Positions 22,775-33,108 of a DNA stretch of 64,000 bases are shown in pieces. Each line of letters starts with the position of its first letter. The first letter of the stretch is position 1. The stretch is from contig NZ_LYRP01000022.1 in assembly GCF_001655675.1 (NCBI RefSeq), forward strand, positions 372,001-436,000, given 5' to 3'. This stretch comes from Mangrovibacter phragmitis (GTDB lineage: Bacteria; Pseudomonadota; Gammaproteobacteria; Enterobacterales; Enterobacteriaceae). Position numbers and translations under genes: made by a program. Under the pieces are notes generated by a model that ran no database searches, was not told where the DNA came from, and worked only from the letters and a program-made list of their open reading frames with translations.

Positions 22775-23716
22775 ATGCCAGAAAAAATTATCATTAAGCG
22801 ACGGTCCGAGGAAGATATTAATATTCGGTTAAAAGATAAGCTTGATCTGAATTTAATTCCCATTTTTTCGGCTGTTATGCAACGCCGCAATATTACCAAA
22901 GCAGCGCAGGTTTTAGGAATGTCGCAACCTGCGGTGAGTAATGCAATCTCAAAGCTGAAGAAGACCTTTGGTGACCCATTGTTTGTGCGCCAGGGGCGGG
23001 GGATTGAGCCCACCCTCAGGGCTTTCCAACTGGAGGCTGAGTTTCGCCAGGCACTCTTTTTGATTCATAACGTATTTCCCCCAGCGCATTTCGAGCCTTT
23101 TAAAAGTTCACGGACATTTACTTTGGTGCTGCAAAGCCCACTCGACACTTTGTTTTTCACAAAGATTTATCAGTACATTTGTCATCATGCTCCCGGTATT
23201 CGGTTGAATGTTCGCTCCAGCGAAAGCAGCTATACCCAGGACGGCAACCATGTTGATTTCACGATTAGTTACGAACCCGTCACAGGGGAAAACATTTTTA
23301 ACCAGTTGTTATTTGAGGATGAAATGGTTTGTGTGGCAAAGAAGACATGGGGCCAGAATTTATCGTTGATGACGGAATCCGCTTTTTATCGCGCAAGGCA
23401 CGCTGTGGTCTCTTTAAAAAATAGCGGTTCCTTCAGTGCTATTTGGTATGACACGCCGCTCAAACGCAGTGCAATTGTCCACCAGGGTCAGTGCCTGTTT
23501 AGCCTGCTTGAGGTGGTGTCCCGAACGAATCTGGTTGCTATTATGCCAACCTGGATTACCCGGCGCTGGCATAACGGTCCAGAGGTAATTCACTTAACAC
23601 TTCCTTTACCGGTAAAAAAACGCGCTTGTTATTTAACAGGTTACACAACTAATCTGGATGATCCAGGGTTCCGCTGGATGCTGGATACATTAACCAGAAT
23701 TTGCCAAAAACCCTGA
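22775..23716 (+). CDS. leuO: LysR-type regulator LeuO (divergent)
   Basis: LysR-family regulator. In E. coli and Salmonella LeuO is an H-NS antagonist controlling many silenced loci. It has 313 residues against 314. The helix-turn-helix region is well conserved (NITKAAQVLGMSQPAVSNAI, residues about 43-62, then RQGRGIEPT). The effector domain is far less like E. coli than any neighbouring protein, although SFSAIWYDT and VVSRTNLVAIMPTWI still align. Position and strand between leuL and ilvI are as in E. coli, so I call it LeuO; a replaced LysR paralogue is the alternative. Confidence 0.8.
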   Translation: MPEKIIIKRRSEEDINIRLKDKLDLNLIPIFSAVMQRRNITKAAQVLGMSQPAVSNAISKLKKTFGDPLFVRQGRGIEPTLRAFQLEAEFRQALFLIHNVFPPAHFEPFKSSRTFTLVLQSPLDTLFFTKIYQYICHHAPGIRLNVRSSESSYTQDGNHVDFTISYEPVTGENIFNQLLFEDEMVCVAKKTWGQNLSLMTESAFYRARHAVVSLKNSGSFSAIWYDTPLKRSAIVHQGQCLFSLLEVVSRTNLVAIMPTWITRRWHNGPEVIHLTLPLPVKKRACYLTGYTTNLDDPGFRWMLDTLTRICQKP

Positions 23717-24043
23717 AATAAGAAAGAAGAGTATTACTGTGCTTTGCTTTTATCGTGCTAAATCACCCGCTGCGTTAACATTTTTTTTATCATTCTATTG
23801 TTAACATAATTACTCATAACGCCAGCTTATGGATAGAGTAATAAACCATTGGTGCGTTACTTTATGGTGAATTATCAATGTTGGGTTGCGGGTTCGATGA
23901 TGAATGGGTATTTGCCTGCTCAATTTTCTCCAGTTATTTTAGAAAGTCTGATAATAATTTTTATAGGTGCAGTGTGCTGCACCCAATGACGAACAGAAAT
24001 GAATTCTGGCGTCGTGGCGTTAACCACAGCCTGGAGGCAAACC
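23717..24043. other. leuO-ilvI intergenic region with ilvIH control signals
   Basis: This 327-bp region is AT-rich and without a credible gene. In E. coli Lrp binds several sites here to activate ilvIH. I see two direct copies of GTTAACAT at 23774-23781 and 23800-23807, 26 bp apart, whose role is unknown. The ilvI ribosome binding site is CTGGAGG, 7 bases before the ATG. Confidence 0.45.
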
Positions 24044-25768
24044 ATGGAGATGTTGTCTGGAGCCGAGATGCTTGTCCGATCGCTTATCGATCAGGGCGTG
24101 AAGCAAGTATTTGGCTACCCTGGTGGAGCAGTGTTGGATATCTATGATGCACTGCATACCGTTGGTGGAATTGAGCATGTACTGGTTCGCCATGAGCAGG
24201 CTGCGGTACACATGGCTGATGGTCTGGCGAGAGCGACAGGCGAGGTGGGGGTGGTTCTGGTCACTTCCGGACCTGGTGCGACAAATGCAATTACAGGTAT
24301 TGCCACCGCATACATGGATTCTATCCCTTTAGTGGTGCTTTCTGGTCAGGTAGCGAGCTCACTAATAGGTTACGATGCCTTTCAGGAATGCGATATGGTG
24401 GGGATCTCTCGCCCTGTAGTCAAACACAGCTTCCTGGTTAAACAAACAGAAGATATTCCTGGGATTCTGAAAAAAGCATTCTGGCTGGCCGCCTCTGGTC
24501 GCCCCGGTCCAGTGGTAGTGGATTTACCGAAAGATATTCTTAATCCGGCTAAAAAGTTGCCTTATGTGTGGCCGGACAGCGTCAGTATGCGTTCCTATAA
24601 CCCAACAACCCAGGGGCACAAAGGGCAGATCAAGCGTGCTCTGCATACGCTGTTAGCGGCGAAAAAACCGGTCTTTTATATCGGCGGTGGCGCGATCACC
24701 GCGGGTTGCTCTGACGAAATTAAAACCCTGGCTGAAAACTTAAATGTGCCGGTTGTTTCATCTTTGATGGGGCTGGGGGCATTTCCGGGCACGCATCGCC
24801 AGGCGTTGGGTATGTTGGGTATGCATGGTACCTATGAAGCTAATATGACAATGCATAATGCTGATGTGATTTTCGCGGTTGGGGTGCGTTTTGATGACCG
24901 AACCACCAACAACCTGGAAAAGTATTGCCCTAATGCCACCGTGTTGCATATTGATATTGACCCGGCCTCTATTTCAAAAACAGTACCAGCAGATATCCCT
25001 ATTGTTGGTGATGCGAAAGTTGTTCTGCAACAAATGATTGAACTGAGCGGGGCGGAAAAGCAAAGTCAGCCACTGGACGATATCCGTGACTGGTGGCAGC
25101 AGATTGAACTCTGGCGGGCGAGACACTGCCTGGAATATGACAAAGCCAGCGATGCCATCAAACCACAGGCGGTGATTGAAGCTGTTTACCAACTGACCCG
25201 GGGAGAGGCGTATGTCACCTCTGACGTTGGTCAGCACCAGATGTTTGCCGCTTTGTATTACACCTTCGATAAACCACGTCGCTGGATTAACTCCGGTGGG
25301 CTGGGAACTATGGGGTTTGGTTTACCCGCTGCCCTGGGGGTGAAGATGGCTTTGCCTGATGAAACCGTAGTGTGTATTACGGGGGATGGCAGCATCCAGA
25401 TGAATATTCAGGAGCTGTCTACTGCGCTGCAATACAATTTGCCGGTATTGGTAGTCAACCTGAACAACCGCTTTCTGGGTATGGTTAAACAGTGGCAGGA
25501 TATGATTTATTCGGGCCGCCATTCCCAGTCTTATATGGCATCTTTGCCTGACTTTGTTCGTCTGGCAGAAGCTTATGGACATATTGGTATTCAGATAACC
25601 AAACCCGAAGAACTGACCAGTCAACTTCAGGTGGCTCTGGAGCATGTACAACAAGGCCGGTTAGTCTTTGTCGATGTTTCCGTCGATGGAACAGAACACG
25701 TTTACCCAATGCAGATCCGCGGTGGTGGCATGGATGAAATGTGGTTGAGCAAAACGGAGAGAACCTGA
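24044..25768 (+). CDS. ilvI: Acetolactate synthase III large subunit
   Basis: Catalytic subunit of acetohydroxyacid synthase III, a ThDP- and FAD-dependent enzyme that starts valine, leucine and isoleucine synthesis. The start is set at 24044 ([18 protein letters not shown]) after GGAGG, giving 574 residues as in E. coli. The catalytic glutamate is in [13 protein letters not shown] near residue 49. The ThDP motif runs from [18 protein letters not shown] to [10 protein letters not shown] near residues 445-475. The ilvH start follows 2 bp after the stop. Confidence 0.97.
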   Translation: MEMLSGAEMLVRSLIDQGVKQVFGYPGGAVLDIYDALHTVGGIEHVLVRHEQAAVHMADGLARATGEVGVVLVTSGPGATNAITGIATAYMDSIPLVVLSGQVASSLIGYDAFQECDMVGISRPVVKHSFLVKQTEDIPGILKKAFWLAASGRPGPVVVDLPKDILNPAKKLPYVWPDSVSMRSYNPTTQGHKGQIKRALHTLLAAKKPVFYIGGGAITAGCSDEIKTLAENLNVPVVSSLMGLGAFPGTHRQALGMLGMHGTYEANMTMHNADVIFAVGVRFDDRTTNNLEKYCPNATVLHIDIDPASISKTVPADIPIVGDAKVVLQQMIELSGAEKQSQPLDDIRDWWQQIELWRARHCLEYDKASDAIKPQAVIEAVYQLTRGEAYVTSDVGQHQMFAALYYTFDKPRRWINSGGLGTMGFGLPAALGVKMALPDETVVCITGDGSIQMNIQELSTALQYNLPVLVVNLNNRFLGMVKQWQDMIYSGRHSQSYMASLPDFVRLAEAYGHIGIQITKPEELTSQLQVALEHVQQGRLVFVDVSVDGTEHVYPMQIRGGGMDEMWLSKTERT

Positions 25769-25770
25769 TT

Positions 25771-26262
25771 ATGCGCCGCATCATATCGGTATTACTTGAA
25801 AATGAATCCGGCGCACTGTCGCGCGTTATTGGGTTATTTTCCCAACGTGGCTATAACATCGAAAGCCTGACGGTCGCGCCAACAGAAGACCCGACATTGT
25901 CACGCATGACCATTCAAACGGTTGGTGATGAAAAAGTTCTTGAGCAAATTGAAAAGCAATTGCACAAACTTATCGATGTTTTGCGGGTCAACGAATTGAG
26001 CCAGGGGCCATGCGTTGAACGAGAAATTATGCTGGTGAAAGTGCAGGCGACAGGCTACGGGCGCGAAGAGGTGAAGCGCAGTACAGAAATCTTTCGTGGG
26101 CAAATTATTGATGTCACGCCGTCGTTGTACACCGTCCAGCTTGCCGGTACCAGTGATAAGCTGGACGCATTCCTTGCCACTATTCGTGATGTGGCAAAAA
26201 TCGTTGAGGTTGTGCGCTCCGGTGTAGTGGGCTTATCGCGCGGTGATAAAATCATGCGCTAA
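25771..26262 (+). CDS. ilvH: Acetolactate synthase III regulatory subunit
   Basis: Regulatory subunit that gives acetohydroxyacid synthase III its activity and valine feedback inhibition. It has 163 residues, the E. coli length. The N-terminal ACT domain ([20 protein letters not shown]) with the conserved [13 protein letters not shown] and TIQTVGD is followed by the C-terminal domain ([20 protein letters not shown]). The gene starts 2 bp after ilvI and ends before a clear terminator. Confidence 0.97.
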   Translation: MRRIISVLLENESGALSRVIGLFSQRGYNIESLTVAPTEDPTLSRMTIQTVGDEKVLEQIEKQLHKLIDVLRVNELSQGPCVEREIMLVKVQATGYGREEVKRSTEIFRGQIIDVTPSLYTVQLAGTSDKLDAFLATIRDVAKIVEVVRSGVVGLSRGDKIMR

Positions 26263-26282
26263 GTGGCTGGTATTGTCACTGT

Positions 26283-26313
26283 AACCCGGCGCAAGTGCCG
26301 GGTTTTTCTTTTT
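26283..26313 (+). terminator. ilvIH terminator
   Basis: An 8-bp stem AACCCGGC/GCCGGGTT around GCAAGT is followed directly by a T-rich run. This is a standard intrinsic terminator 21 bp after the ilvH stop. Confidence 0.9.
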
Positions 26314-26549
26314 TTTAACACAGTAATGTGAGCCAGAAAAACAATTAAAGGTGTTATTATTGTGCGCGCAACCTTAACAGGATTAATCTATAACCCTGAA
26401 TTCGGTGTGATATTGCCGTATCAGGCTGTCTGGCAAGTACACTCACTGATGCCGGTTCGGTTGTTCTGTGCGGATTGCTGGTGGTGAGGTATCACCCATG
26501 TTATTCAGGTTTCAGGGTGTTGAAGTATCTAAATCGTTAAGGGGCAAGA

Positions 26550-27554
26550 GTGAAACTGGACGAAATTGCACGCCTTGCGGGTGTGTCGCGTACCACTGCA
26601 AGCTATGTCATCAATGGTAAGGCTCGTCAGTATCGGGTGAGCGAAAAAACCGTTGAGAAAGTGATGGCAGTGGTCAGGGAATATAATTACCACCCTAATG
26701 CGGTTGCGGCAGGTTTGCGGGCGGGGCGAACTCGTTCTATTGGCCTGGTGATTCCTGACCTGGAAAATACCAGTTATACGCGCATTGCCAATTATCTTGA
26801 ACGCCAGGCGCGTCAGCGTGGTTATCAATTACTTATCGCTTGCTCAGAAGATCAACCTGATAACGAAATGCGTTGTATTGAGCACTTACTGCAACGGCAA
26901 GTTGATGCCATTATCGTTTCAACCTCTTTACCGCCAGAACACCCTTTTTACCAGCGTTGGGTAAACAGCGATTTCCCTATTGTGGCCCTGGACAGAGCTC
27001 TGGATAGAGAACACTTCACCAGCGTTGTCGGTGCCGATCAGGATGATGCCGAAATGCTGGCGCGTGAATTACGTAAGTTTCCGGCCAATAAAGTGCTTTA
27101 TCTGGGCGCTCTACCGGAACTCTCTGTCAGCTTCTTGCGCGAACAAGGGTTTCGTATTGCATGGGCGGATGACTCTCGCCAGGTCGATTTCCTGTATGCT
27201 GATAGCTATGAGCGCGATAATGCCGCACAACTATTTGAAAAATGGCTGGAAACCCATGACATGCCGGAAGCGTTGTTCACGACTTCATTTGCGCTCCTGC
27301 AGGGCGTGATGGATGTGACGTTGCGCCGTGAAGGAAAGCTCCCTTCAGATCTCGCAATTGCCACATTTGGCGATAACGAACTACTGGATTTTCTGCAATG
27401 CCCGGTACTGGCTGTTGCACAGCGCCATCGTGATGTGGCTGAGCGTGTGTTGGAGTTGGTGCTGGCGAGTCTGGATGAACCACGTAAGCCCAAGCCGGGT
27501 TTAACGCGTATTCGCCGTAATCTCTATCGCCGCGGCAGCCTTAGCCGCTACTAA
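26550..27554 (+). CDS. cra: Catabolite repressor/activator Cra (FruR)
   Basis: LacI-family global regulator that controls carbon flow between glycolysis and gluconeogenesis and responds to fructose 1-phosphate. It has 334 residues, the E. coli length, and starts with GTG at 26550 as in E. coli. The helix-turn-helix and hinge ([20 protein letters not shown], then [20 protein letters not shown]) are nearly identical to E. coli. The periplasmic-binding-like core is complete. The 236-bp stretch upstream to the ilvIH terminator has only a small GGTGA/TCACC hairpin near 26483-26496. Confidence 0.97.
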   Translation: MKLDEIARLAGVSRTTASYVINGKARQYRVSEKTVEKVMAVVREYNYHPNAVAAGLRAGRTRSIGLVIPDLENTSYTRIANYLERQARQRGYQLLIACSEDQPDNEMRCIEHLLQRQVDAIIVSTSLPPEHPFYQRWVNSDFPIVALDRALDREHFTSVVGADQDDAEMLARELRKFPANKVLYLGALPELSVSFLREQGFRIAWADDSRQVDFLYADSYERDNAAQLFEKWLETHDMPEALFTTSFALLQGVMDVTLRREGKLPSDLAIATFGDNELLDFLQCPVLAVAQRHRDVAERVLELVLASLDEPRKPKPGLTRIRRNLYRRGSLSRY

Positions 27555-27561
27555 TCAAAAT

Positions 27562-27592
27562 AACAGCAGCCATACCTGGCTGCTGTTATTAT
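27562..27592 (+). terminator. cra terminator hairpin
   Basis: Perfect 11-bp inverted repeat AACAGCAGCCA/TGGCTGCTGTT around TACC, 7 bp after the cra stop. The following sequence is T/A-rich but not a clean T-run. Confidence 0.75.
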
Positions 27593-28004
27593 AAGAAAAC
27601 TCTTAGTTCTGCTTTTTGTTATTCATTTTTCCAGCCCGATTTGGAACAATCCGAATATTGATATTGTATTAATTTGTTACAGCTGTTTTGCTCGCTGAAT
27701 GTATAGGATTATTCCATCAGCATTTTTATGCTGTTTCAGGGGGATGTTTTTTTATCCTGTACCACTTAACTCCTGCTGTTAACCTCCCTCTGTTTGCCGT
27801 AAAATGCCGCCCAGGTCGCAAACTGAATAGTTTATTTGCAATTTGGTTGTATTTGTTGGTGTTAACGTTCTGCATGTATATTCATCACTTTTTTTACAAA
27901 TATTCATAACGTTATTTCGTGTCACCGTTACAGCCTTTTACTCCATATCCTCTTTATTCACTGTTTTTGGCGAAATGTTTCGTCTGGTCGGCACTGGTGC
28001 TGGC
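27593..28004. other. Noncoding region between cra and the mra promoter
   Basis: About 410 bp, AT-rich, with no convincing gene on either strand; the short open frames here lack ribosome binding sites and recognisable products. The similar gap in E. coli is also noncoding. It ends at the dcw cluster promoter. Confidence 0.5.
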
Positions 28005-28033
28005 TTGACAAGCTTTTCCTCTGCTCCGTAAAC
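28005..28033 (+). promoter_or_regulatory. mra promoter of the dcw cluster
   Basis: TTGACA (28005-28010) and GTAAAC (28028-28033) are separated by 17 bp. The element and its surroundings (TTGACAAGCTTTTCCT) match the E. coli Pmra promoter that serves mraZ and the genes after it. Confidence 0.9.
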
Positions 28034-28042
28034 TCCTTGTGG

Positions 28043-28067
28043 TGGGAATTTGTGGAACAAAGTGGTG
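28043..28067 (+). promoter_or_regulatory. MraZ operator: three 10-bp-spaced repeats
   Basis: TGGGA, TGGAA and TGGTG begin at 28043, 28053 and 28063, exactly 10 bp apart. MraZ binds TGGGN repeats of this spacing just after its promoter to repress the cluster. The second and third repeats deviate from TGGG. Confidence 0.82.
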
Positions 28068-28095
28068 AAAAAGGTAATTTAAGGGGCAACTCGAT

Positions 28096-28554
28096 ATGTT
28101 CCGTGGTGCGACGGTAGTTAATCTCGATAGCAAAGGGCGATTATCCGTCCCGACCCGCTATCGCGAAAAACTGCTCGAACTGGCTACAGGGCAGATGGTT
28201 TGCACCATTGATATCCATAACCCATGTCTGCTGCTCTATACCCTGCCTGAATGGGAAGTTATTGAGCAGAAACTGGCGCGTTTGTCCGGTATGAATCCTG
28301 ACGAAAGGCGGGTGCAACGCTTACTGTTGGGGCACGCCAGTGAATGCCAGATGGATAGTGCAGGAAGATTACTGTTAGCGCCGGTACTGCGCCAGCATGC
28401 CGGGCTCACAAAAGAAGTGATGCTGGTTGGGCAGTTCAATAAGTTTGAACTGTGGGATGAAGCAACCTGGTATCAACAAGTTAAGGAGGACATTGACGCT
28501 GAGCGGTCTTCGTCAGGCACATTGTCCGAAAGACTGCAGGATTTGTCTCTCTAA
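28096..28554 (+). CDS. mraZ: Transcriptional repressor MraZ
   Basis: Oligomeric DNA-binding protein that represses the dcw cluster, including its own gene. It has 152 residues, the E. coli length. Two copies of the SpoVT/AbrB-like MraZ motif are present: [16 protein letters not shown] near residue 10 and [16 protein letters not shown] near residue 87. It is followed immediately by rsmH with no gap. Three operator repeats lie in its leader. Confidence 0.97.
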   Translation: MFRGATVVNLDSKGRLSVPTRYREKLLELATGQMVCTIDIHNPCLLLYTLPEWEVIEQKLARLSGMNPDERRVQRLLLGHASECQMDSAGRLLLAPVLRQHAGLTKEVMLVGQFNKFELWDEATWYQQVKEDIDAERSSSGTLSERLQDLSL

Positions 28555-29499
28555 ATGATGGAAAGTTATAAACACACAACAGTGCTGCTTGACGAAGCGG
28601 TAAATGGGTTAAACATTCGTCAGGATGGCATCTACATTGATGGCACCTTCGGCCGCGGAGGGCACTCTCGTCTTATTCTGTCTAAGTTAGGGGCAGAAGG
28701 ACGGTTGCTGGCTATCGACCGGGATCCTCAGGCGATCGCAGCCGCCAGCCAGATCAATGACGAACGCTTTTCCATTGTTCATGGCCCGTTTTCTCACCTT
28801 GCTGATTATGTCGAAGAACTGGGGCTTACCGGTAAAATAGACGGGATCCTGCTTGATCTTGGCGTATCTTCTCCACAACTTGATGACCCTGAGAGGGGGT
28901 TTTCGTTTATGCGCGACGGGCCACTGGATATGCGTATGGATCCAACGCGAGGCCAGTCGGCGGCTGAATGGCTGCTGGGCGCAGAAGAACAGGATATTGC
29001 CTGGGTACTGAAAACCTATGGCGAAGAGCGCTTTGCAAAGCGTATTGCCAGAGCAATTGTTGAGCGCAATAAAGAAGCGCCGATGACACGTACTAAAGAG
29101 TTGGCTGAAGTCGTTGCTGCGGCAACACCGGTGAAAGACAAATTTAAACATCCAGCTACCCGGACGTTTCAGGCCGTGCGCATTTGGGTAAATAGTGAAC
29201 TCGAAGAAATAGAACAAGCATTGAAAGGTGCCGTAACGGTTTTAGCGCCAGCTGGGCGCTTATCTGTGATTAGTTTCCATTCACTTGAAGACAGGCTGGT
29301 TAAACGGTTTATGCGTGAGCAAAGCCGTGGGCCGCAAGTACCAGCAGGGTTGCCAATGACTGAAGCGCAACTGCGTGCTTTGGGCGGCAGGCAACTTAAA
29401 GCGTTAGGAAAACTAATGCCAGGAGAGAATGAAGTGGCTGACAACCCGCGGGCTCGCAGCTCTGTACTGCGTATTGCTCAAAGGAGCGCGAATGATTAA
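28555..29499 (+). CDS. rsmH: 16S rRNA m4C1402 methyltransferase RsmH (MraW)
   Basis: SAM-dependent methyltransferase that N4-methylates C1402 of 16S rRNA. It has 314 residues against 313. The SAM motif [14 protein letters not shown] is near residue 33, followed by [10 protein letters not shown]. The conserved [20 protein letters not shown] lies near residue 100 and [15 protein letters not shown] near 240. The start directly follows the mraZ stop; its stop overlaps the ftsL start by 8 bp. Confidence 0.97.
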   Translation: MMESYKHTTVLLDEAVNGLNIRQDGIYIDGTFGRGGHSRLILSKLGAEGRLLAIDRDPQAIAAASQINDERFSIVHGPFSHLADYVEELGLTGKIDGILLDLGVSSPQLDDPERGFSFMRDGPLDMRMDPTRGQSAAEWLLGAEEQDIAWVLKTYGEERFAKRIARAIVERNKEAPMTRTKELAEVVAAATPVKDKFKHPATRTFQAVRIWVNSELEEIEQALKGAVTVLAPAGRLSVISFHSLEDRLVKRFMREQSRGPQVPAGLPMTEAQLRALGGRQLKALGKLMPGENEVADNPRARSSVLRIAQRSAND

Positions 29500-29854
29500 T
29501 CGCGTGACAGAGACCTTAAGCAAAATGACGACGCTTGGCGGTAATGAGCGTCACTCTCTGCCGGGAATCATCGGCGGAGATATTCTGCGCTTTGGGAAAC
29601 TGCCGCTGATTTTGTTTGTCGCGATTGTGGTGTCGGCGGTGATGGTCGTTACTACTGTGCACTATACCCGTTTACTGACTGCGCAACGCGAGCAACTGGT
29701 GGTTGAACGTGATGCGCTGGATATAGAATGGCGAAATCTCATCCTGGAAGAGAACGCACTCGCTGATCACAGCCGTGTTGAGCGTATCGCAACTGATAAG
29801 CTTAAAATGCAGCATGTTGATCCTTCACAAGAAAATATCGTAGTGCAGCAATAA
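29492..29854 (+). CDS. ftsL: Cell division protein FtsL
   Basis: Bitopic division protein that forms the FtsQLB complex and activates FtsWI. The start is set at 29492 ([20 protein letters not shown]), giving 120 residues against 121 in E. coli; an in-frame ATG 63 bp upstream lies inside rsmH and is rejected. A short cytoplasmic tail precedes one membrane segment (about residues 36-56). A leucine-zipper coiled coil follows, with the invariant stretch [20 protein letters not shown]. Confidence 0.96.
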   Translation: MINRVTETLSKMTTLGGNERHSLPGIIGGDILRFGKLPLILFVAIVVSAVMVVTTVHYTRLLTAQREQLVVERDALDIEWRNLILEENALADHSRVERIATDKLKMQHVDPSQENIVVQQ

Positions 29855-29867
29855 AGGACCAGCAACG

Positions 29868-31634
29868 ATGAAGGCAGCGAATAAATCGCTTAAATCGAAA
29901 CGTCAGGAAGAACAAGCCAACTTTGTAAGTTGGCGTTTTGCGTTGCTTTGTGGCTGCATTCTGCTGGCTCTCGCTTTTCTGTTAGGTCGTGTAGCGTGGT
30001 TACAGGTGGTCAATCCCGATATGTTGGTGCGCCAGGGGGACATGCGTTCCCTGCGTGTACAGGAAGTCTCCACGTCTCGTGGCATGATCACAGACCGCGA
30101 AGGCCGCCCGCTGGCAGTCAGTGTGCCAGTAAAAGCGATTTGGGCAGATCCGAAAGAGTTACATGACGCGGGTGGTGTTACTCTGGATTCACGCTGGAAA
30201 GCGCTTGCTGATGCATTAAAAATGCCGCTCGACCAAATGGCTTCGCGGGTTAACGCAAACCCCCGAGGCCGTTTTATTTATCTGGCCCGTCAGGTCAACC
30301 CCGATATTGCCGACTACATCAAAAAGTTGAAACTTCCAGGCATTCATCTGCGGGAAGAATCCCGCCGTTATTATCCCTCGGGCGAAGTGACTGCTCACTT
30401 AATAGGTTTCACGAACATTGACAGCCAGGGCATTGAAGGGATTGAAAAAAGCTTCGATAAATGGCTTACCGGGCAGCCAGGCGAGCGCGTGGTGCGTAAA
30501 GACCGCTATGGTCGCGTGATTGAAGACATTTCATCTACTGACAGCCAGGCCGCTCATAACCTGGCTTTAAGCATTGATGAGCGCCTGCAGGCACTGGTTT
30601 ATCGTGAACTGAATAATGCTGTCGCGTTCAATAAAGCTGAATCAGGTAGCGCGGTACTGGTGGATGTCAACACAGGTGAAGTTTTGGCAATGGCAAACAG
30701 TCCATCCTATAACCCGAACAACCTGACTGGTACACCCAAAGATGTCATGCGTAACCGCACGATTACTGACGTTTTTGAGCCTGGGTCAACGGTAAAACCC
30801 ATGGTGGTGATGACAGCCTTACAACGAGGCGTAGTACAGGAAAACAGTGTGCTTAACACGGTTCCTTACTACATCAATGGTCATGAAATTAAAGATGTTG
30901 GCCGTTACAGCGAACTGACCGTAACGGGGATTCTGCAGAAGTCGAGTAACGTTGGTGTATCCCGGCTGGCGTTAGCGATGCCGTCCTCAGCGTTAGTAGA
31001 TACTTACTCACGTTTTGGGCTGGGGAAATCGACCAATTTGGGGTTGGTCGGAGAACGCAGTGGCTTATTTCCAACAAAACAACGGTGGTCTGACATAGAG
31101 AGGGCCACCTTTTCTTTCGGCTACGGGCTAATGGTAACACCGTTACAGTTAGCGCGAGTCTACGCAACCATTGGCAGTTTCGGTATTTATCGGCCGCTTT
31201 CCATTACGAAAGTTGACCCTCCGGTACCAGGGGAACGCGTGTTCTCTGAGGCAACCGTGCGTACAGTGGTACACATGATGGAAAGTGTCGCCCTGCCGGG
31301 TGGGGGCGGTGTGAAGGCTGCAATCAAAGGCTATCGTATTGCCATTAAAACGGGAACGGCAAAAAAAGTCGGCCCCGATGGCCGTTATATCAACAAATAC
31401 ATTGCTTATACCGCCGGTGTCGCTCCCGCCAGTAACCCGCGTTTTGCGCTGGTAGTGGTGATAAACGATCCGCAGGCGGGTAAGTATTATGGTGGTGCCG
31501 TGTCAGCGCCAGTCTTCGGGGCAATCATGGGGGGCGTTCTGCGCACCATGAATGTTGAACCGGATGCGCTCCCTACGGGAGATAAAAACGATTTTGTAAT
31601 TAATCAGAAAGAGGGTACAGGTGGCAGATCGTAA
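29868..31634 (+). CDS. ftsI: Septal transpeptidase FtsI (PBP3)
   Basis: Class B penicillin-binding protein that crosslinks septal peptidoglycan with FtsW. It has 588 residues, the E. coli length. One N-terminal membrane anchor (about residues 20-40) is followed by the pedestal domain and the transpeptidase. Active-site motifs are STVK at about 307 (EPGSTVKP), SSN at about 359 (KSSNVG) and KTG at about 494 (IKTGTAKK). It starts 13 bp after ftsL and overlaps the murE start by 14 bp. Confidence 0.97.
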   Translation: MKAANKSLKSKRQEEQANFVSWRFALLCGCILLALAFLLGRVAWLQVVNPDMLVRQGDMRSLRVQEVSTSRGMITDREGRPLAVSVPVKAIWADPKELHDAGGVTLDSRWKALADALKMPLDQMASRVNANPRGRFIYLARQVNPDIADYIKKLKLPGIHLREESRRYYPSGEVTAHLIGFTNIDSQGIEGIEKSFDKWLTGQPGERVVRKDRYGRVIEDISSTDSQAAHNLALSIDERLQALVYRELNNAVAFNKAESGSAVLVDVNTGEVLAMANSPSYNPNNLTGTPKDVMRNRTITDVFEPGSTVKPMVVMTALQRGVVQENSVLNTVPYYINGHEIKDVGRYSELTVTGILQKSSNVGVSRLALAMPSSALVDTYSRFGLGKSTNLGLVGERSGLFPTKQRWSDIERATFSFGYGLMVTPLQLARVYATIGSFGIYRPLSITKVDPPVPGERVFSEATVRTVVHMMESVALPGGGGVKAAIKGYRIAIKTGTAKKVGPDGRYINKYIAYTAGVAPASNPRFALVVVINDPQAGKYYGGAVSAPVFGAIMGGVLRTMNVEPDALPTGDKNDFVINQKEGTGGRS

Positions 31635-33108
31635 TTTGCGCGACCTTCTCGTGCCGTGGGTGCCAGAGGCACCGGCGCGAGCACTGCGAGAGATGACACT
31701 CGACAGCCGTGGGGCTGCCGCAGGGGATCTTTTTGTGGCGGTGGTCGGTCATCAGGCGGACGGGCGTCGGTATATCCCGCAGGCGATAGCGCAAGGTGTT
31801 GCTGCTGTAATAGCGGAAGCAGAAGGGGAAGCTGCTGACGGCGAAATCCGTGAAATGCATGGTGTTCCGGTGGTTTATCTCAGCCAACTGGACCAGCGTT
31901 TATCCGCATTAGCGGGGCGTTTTTACCATGAACCCTCTCATTCATTATGTCTGGTAGGTGTCACCGGCACGAACGGTAAAACCACCACCACACAGTTACT
32001 TGCTCAGTGGGCACAAATTTTGGGTAACGTCAGCGCTGTGATGGGCACCGTCGGTAACGGTTTGCTGGGGAGTGTGGCTCCAACGGCAAATACCACGGGT
32101 TCCGCAGTTGATGTTCAGCATATGTTATCCGGCTTTGTTGACCAGGGGGCAAATTTTGCTGCCATGGAAGTCTCTTCCCATGGTCTGGTTCAGCACCGGG
32201 TTGCTGCGGTTAAATTTGCGGCCTCGGTTTTCACCAATCTTAGTCGTGATCACCTTGATTATCATGGCGATATGGCGCATTACGAAGCGGCTAAATGGCT
32301 GCTATTTTCTGAACACCAGTGTGGTGTTGCCATCGTTAATGCGGACGATGAAGTTGGTCGGCGCTGGCTGGAGAAACTCCCCGATGCTGTGGCTGTTGCT
32401 GTTGATACCCCACTCAACCCGGACCAACATAACCGCTGGCTGAAAGCGACACATGTGTCTTATCACGACCGTGGCGCGACGATTCAGTTCGCTTCCTCCT
32501 GGGGAGATGGCGAGATAGAAAGCGGGCTGATGGGCGCCTTCAACGTGAGTAATTTATTACTTGCTTTGGCTACGTTGCTGTCACAAGGCTATGCCTTCGA
32601 ATCACTTCTGGCGACGGCCTCTCAGTTGCAACCAGTCTGTGGCCGTATGGAGGTTTTCAGCGCGCCGGGTAAACCGACCGTTGTGGTTGATTATGCACAT
32701 ACACCTGATGCTCTGGAAAAAGCGCTCATGGCAGCGCGTTTGCACTGCCCGGGTAAGCTGTGGTGCGTGTTTGGATGTGGTGGCGACCGTGATAAAGGCA
32801 AGCGTCCATTAATGGGCGCTATAGCTGAAGAGTTTGCGGATGTCGCTGTAGTGACTGACGACAATCCCCGCACCGAAGAGCCAGGCGCCATTATTGACGA
32901 TATTCTTGCGGGAATGCTGGATGCCGGGCGTGCCCGTGTTATGCCGGGGCGTGCTGAGGCTGTGACCAGTGTCATTATGCAGGCTAAACCCGGTGATGTG
33001 GTGTTATTGGCGGGCAAAGGCCATGAAGATTATCAAATCGTGGGTACGCGTCGTCTGGACTACTCAGACCGTGTAACGGCAGCTCGTTTATTGGGGGTGG
33101 TCGCATGA
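31621..33108 (+). CDS. murE: UDP-MurNAc-tripeptide ligase (meso-DAP adding)
   Basis: Adds meso-diaminopimelate to UDP-MurNAc-L-Ala-D-Glu. It has 495 residues, the E. coli length, starting with GTG inside the end of ftsI ([14 protein letters not shown]). The ATP-binding loop [15 protein letters not shown] is near residue 110. The DNPR motif that selects meso-DAP is present in [10 protein letters not shown] near residue 413, as expected for a Gram-negative. It overlaps murF by 4 bp (ATGA). Confidence 0.97.
   Translation: MADRNLRDLLVPWVPEAPARALREMTLDSRGAAAGDLFVAVVGHQADGRRYIPQAIAQGVAAVIAEAEGEAADGEIREMHGVPVVYLSQLDQRLSALAGRFYHEPSHSLCLVGVTGTNGKTTTTQLLAQWAQILGNVSAVMGTVGNGLLGSVAPTANTTGSAVDVQHMLSGFVDQGANFAAMEVSSHGLVQHRVAAVKFAASVFTNLSRDHLDYHGDMAHYEAAKWLLFSEHQCGVAIVNADDEVGRRWLEKLPDAVAVAVDTPLNPDQHNRWLKATHVSYHDRGATIQFASSWGDGEIESGLMGAFNVSNLLLALATLLSQGYAFESLLATASQLQPVCGRMEVFSAPGKPTVVVDYAHTPDALEKALMAARLHCPGKLWCVFGCGGDRDKGKRPLMGAIAEEFADVAVVTDDNPRTEEPGAIIDDILAGMLDAGRARVMPGRAEAVTSVIMQAKPGDVVLLAGKGHEDYQIVGTRRLDYSDRVTAARLLGVVA

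Noticed and set aside
23878..24147. 89-codon frame overlapping the ilvI start in another frame
   Set aside because: It lies over the ilvI ribosome binding site and first codons, has no binding site of its own and no recognisable product; ilvI is certain.
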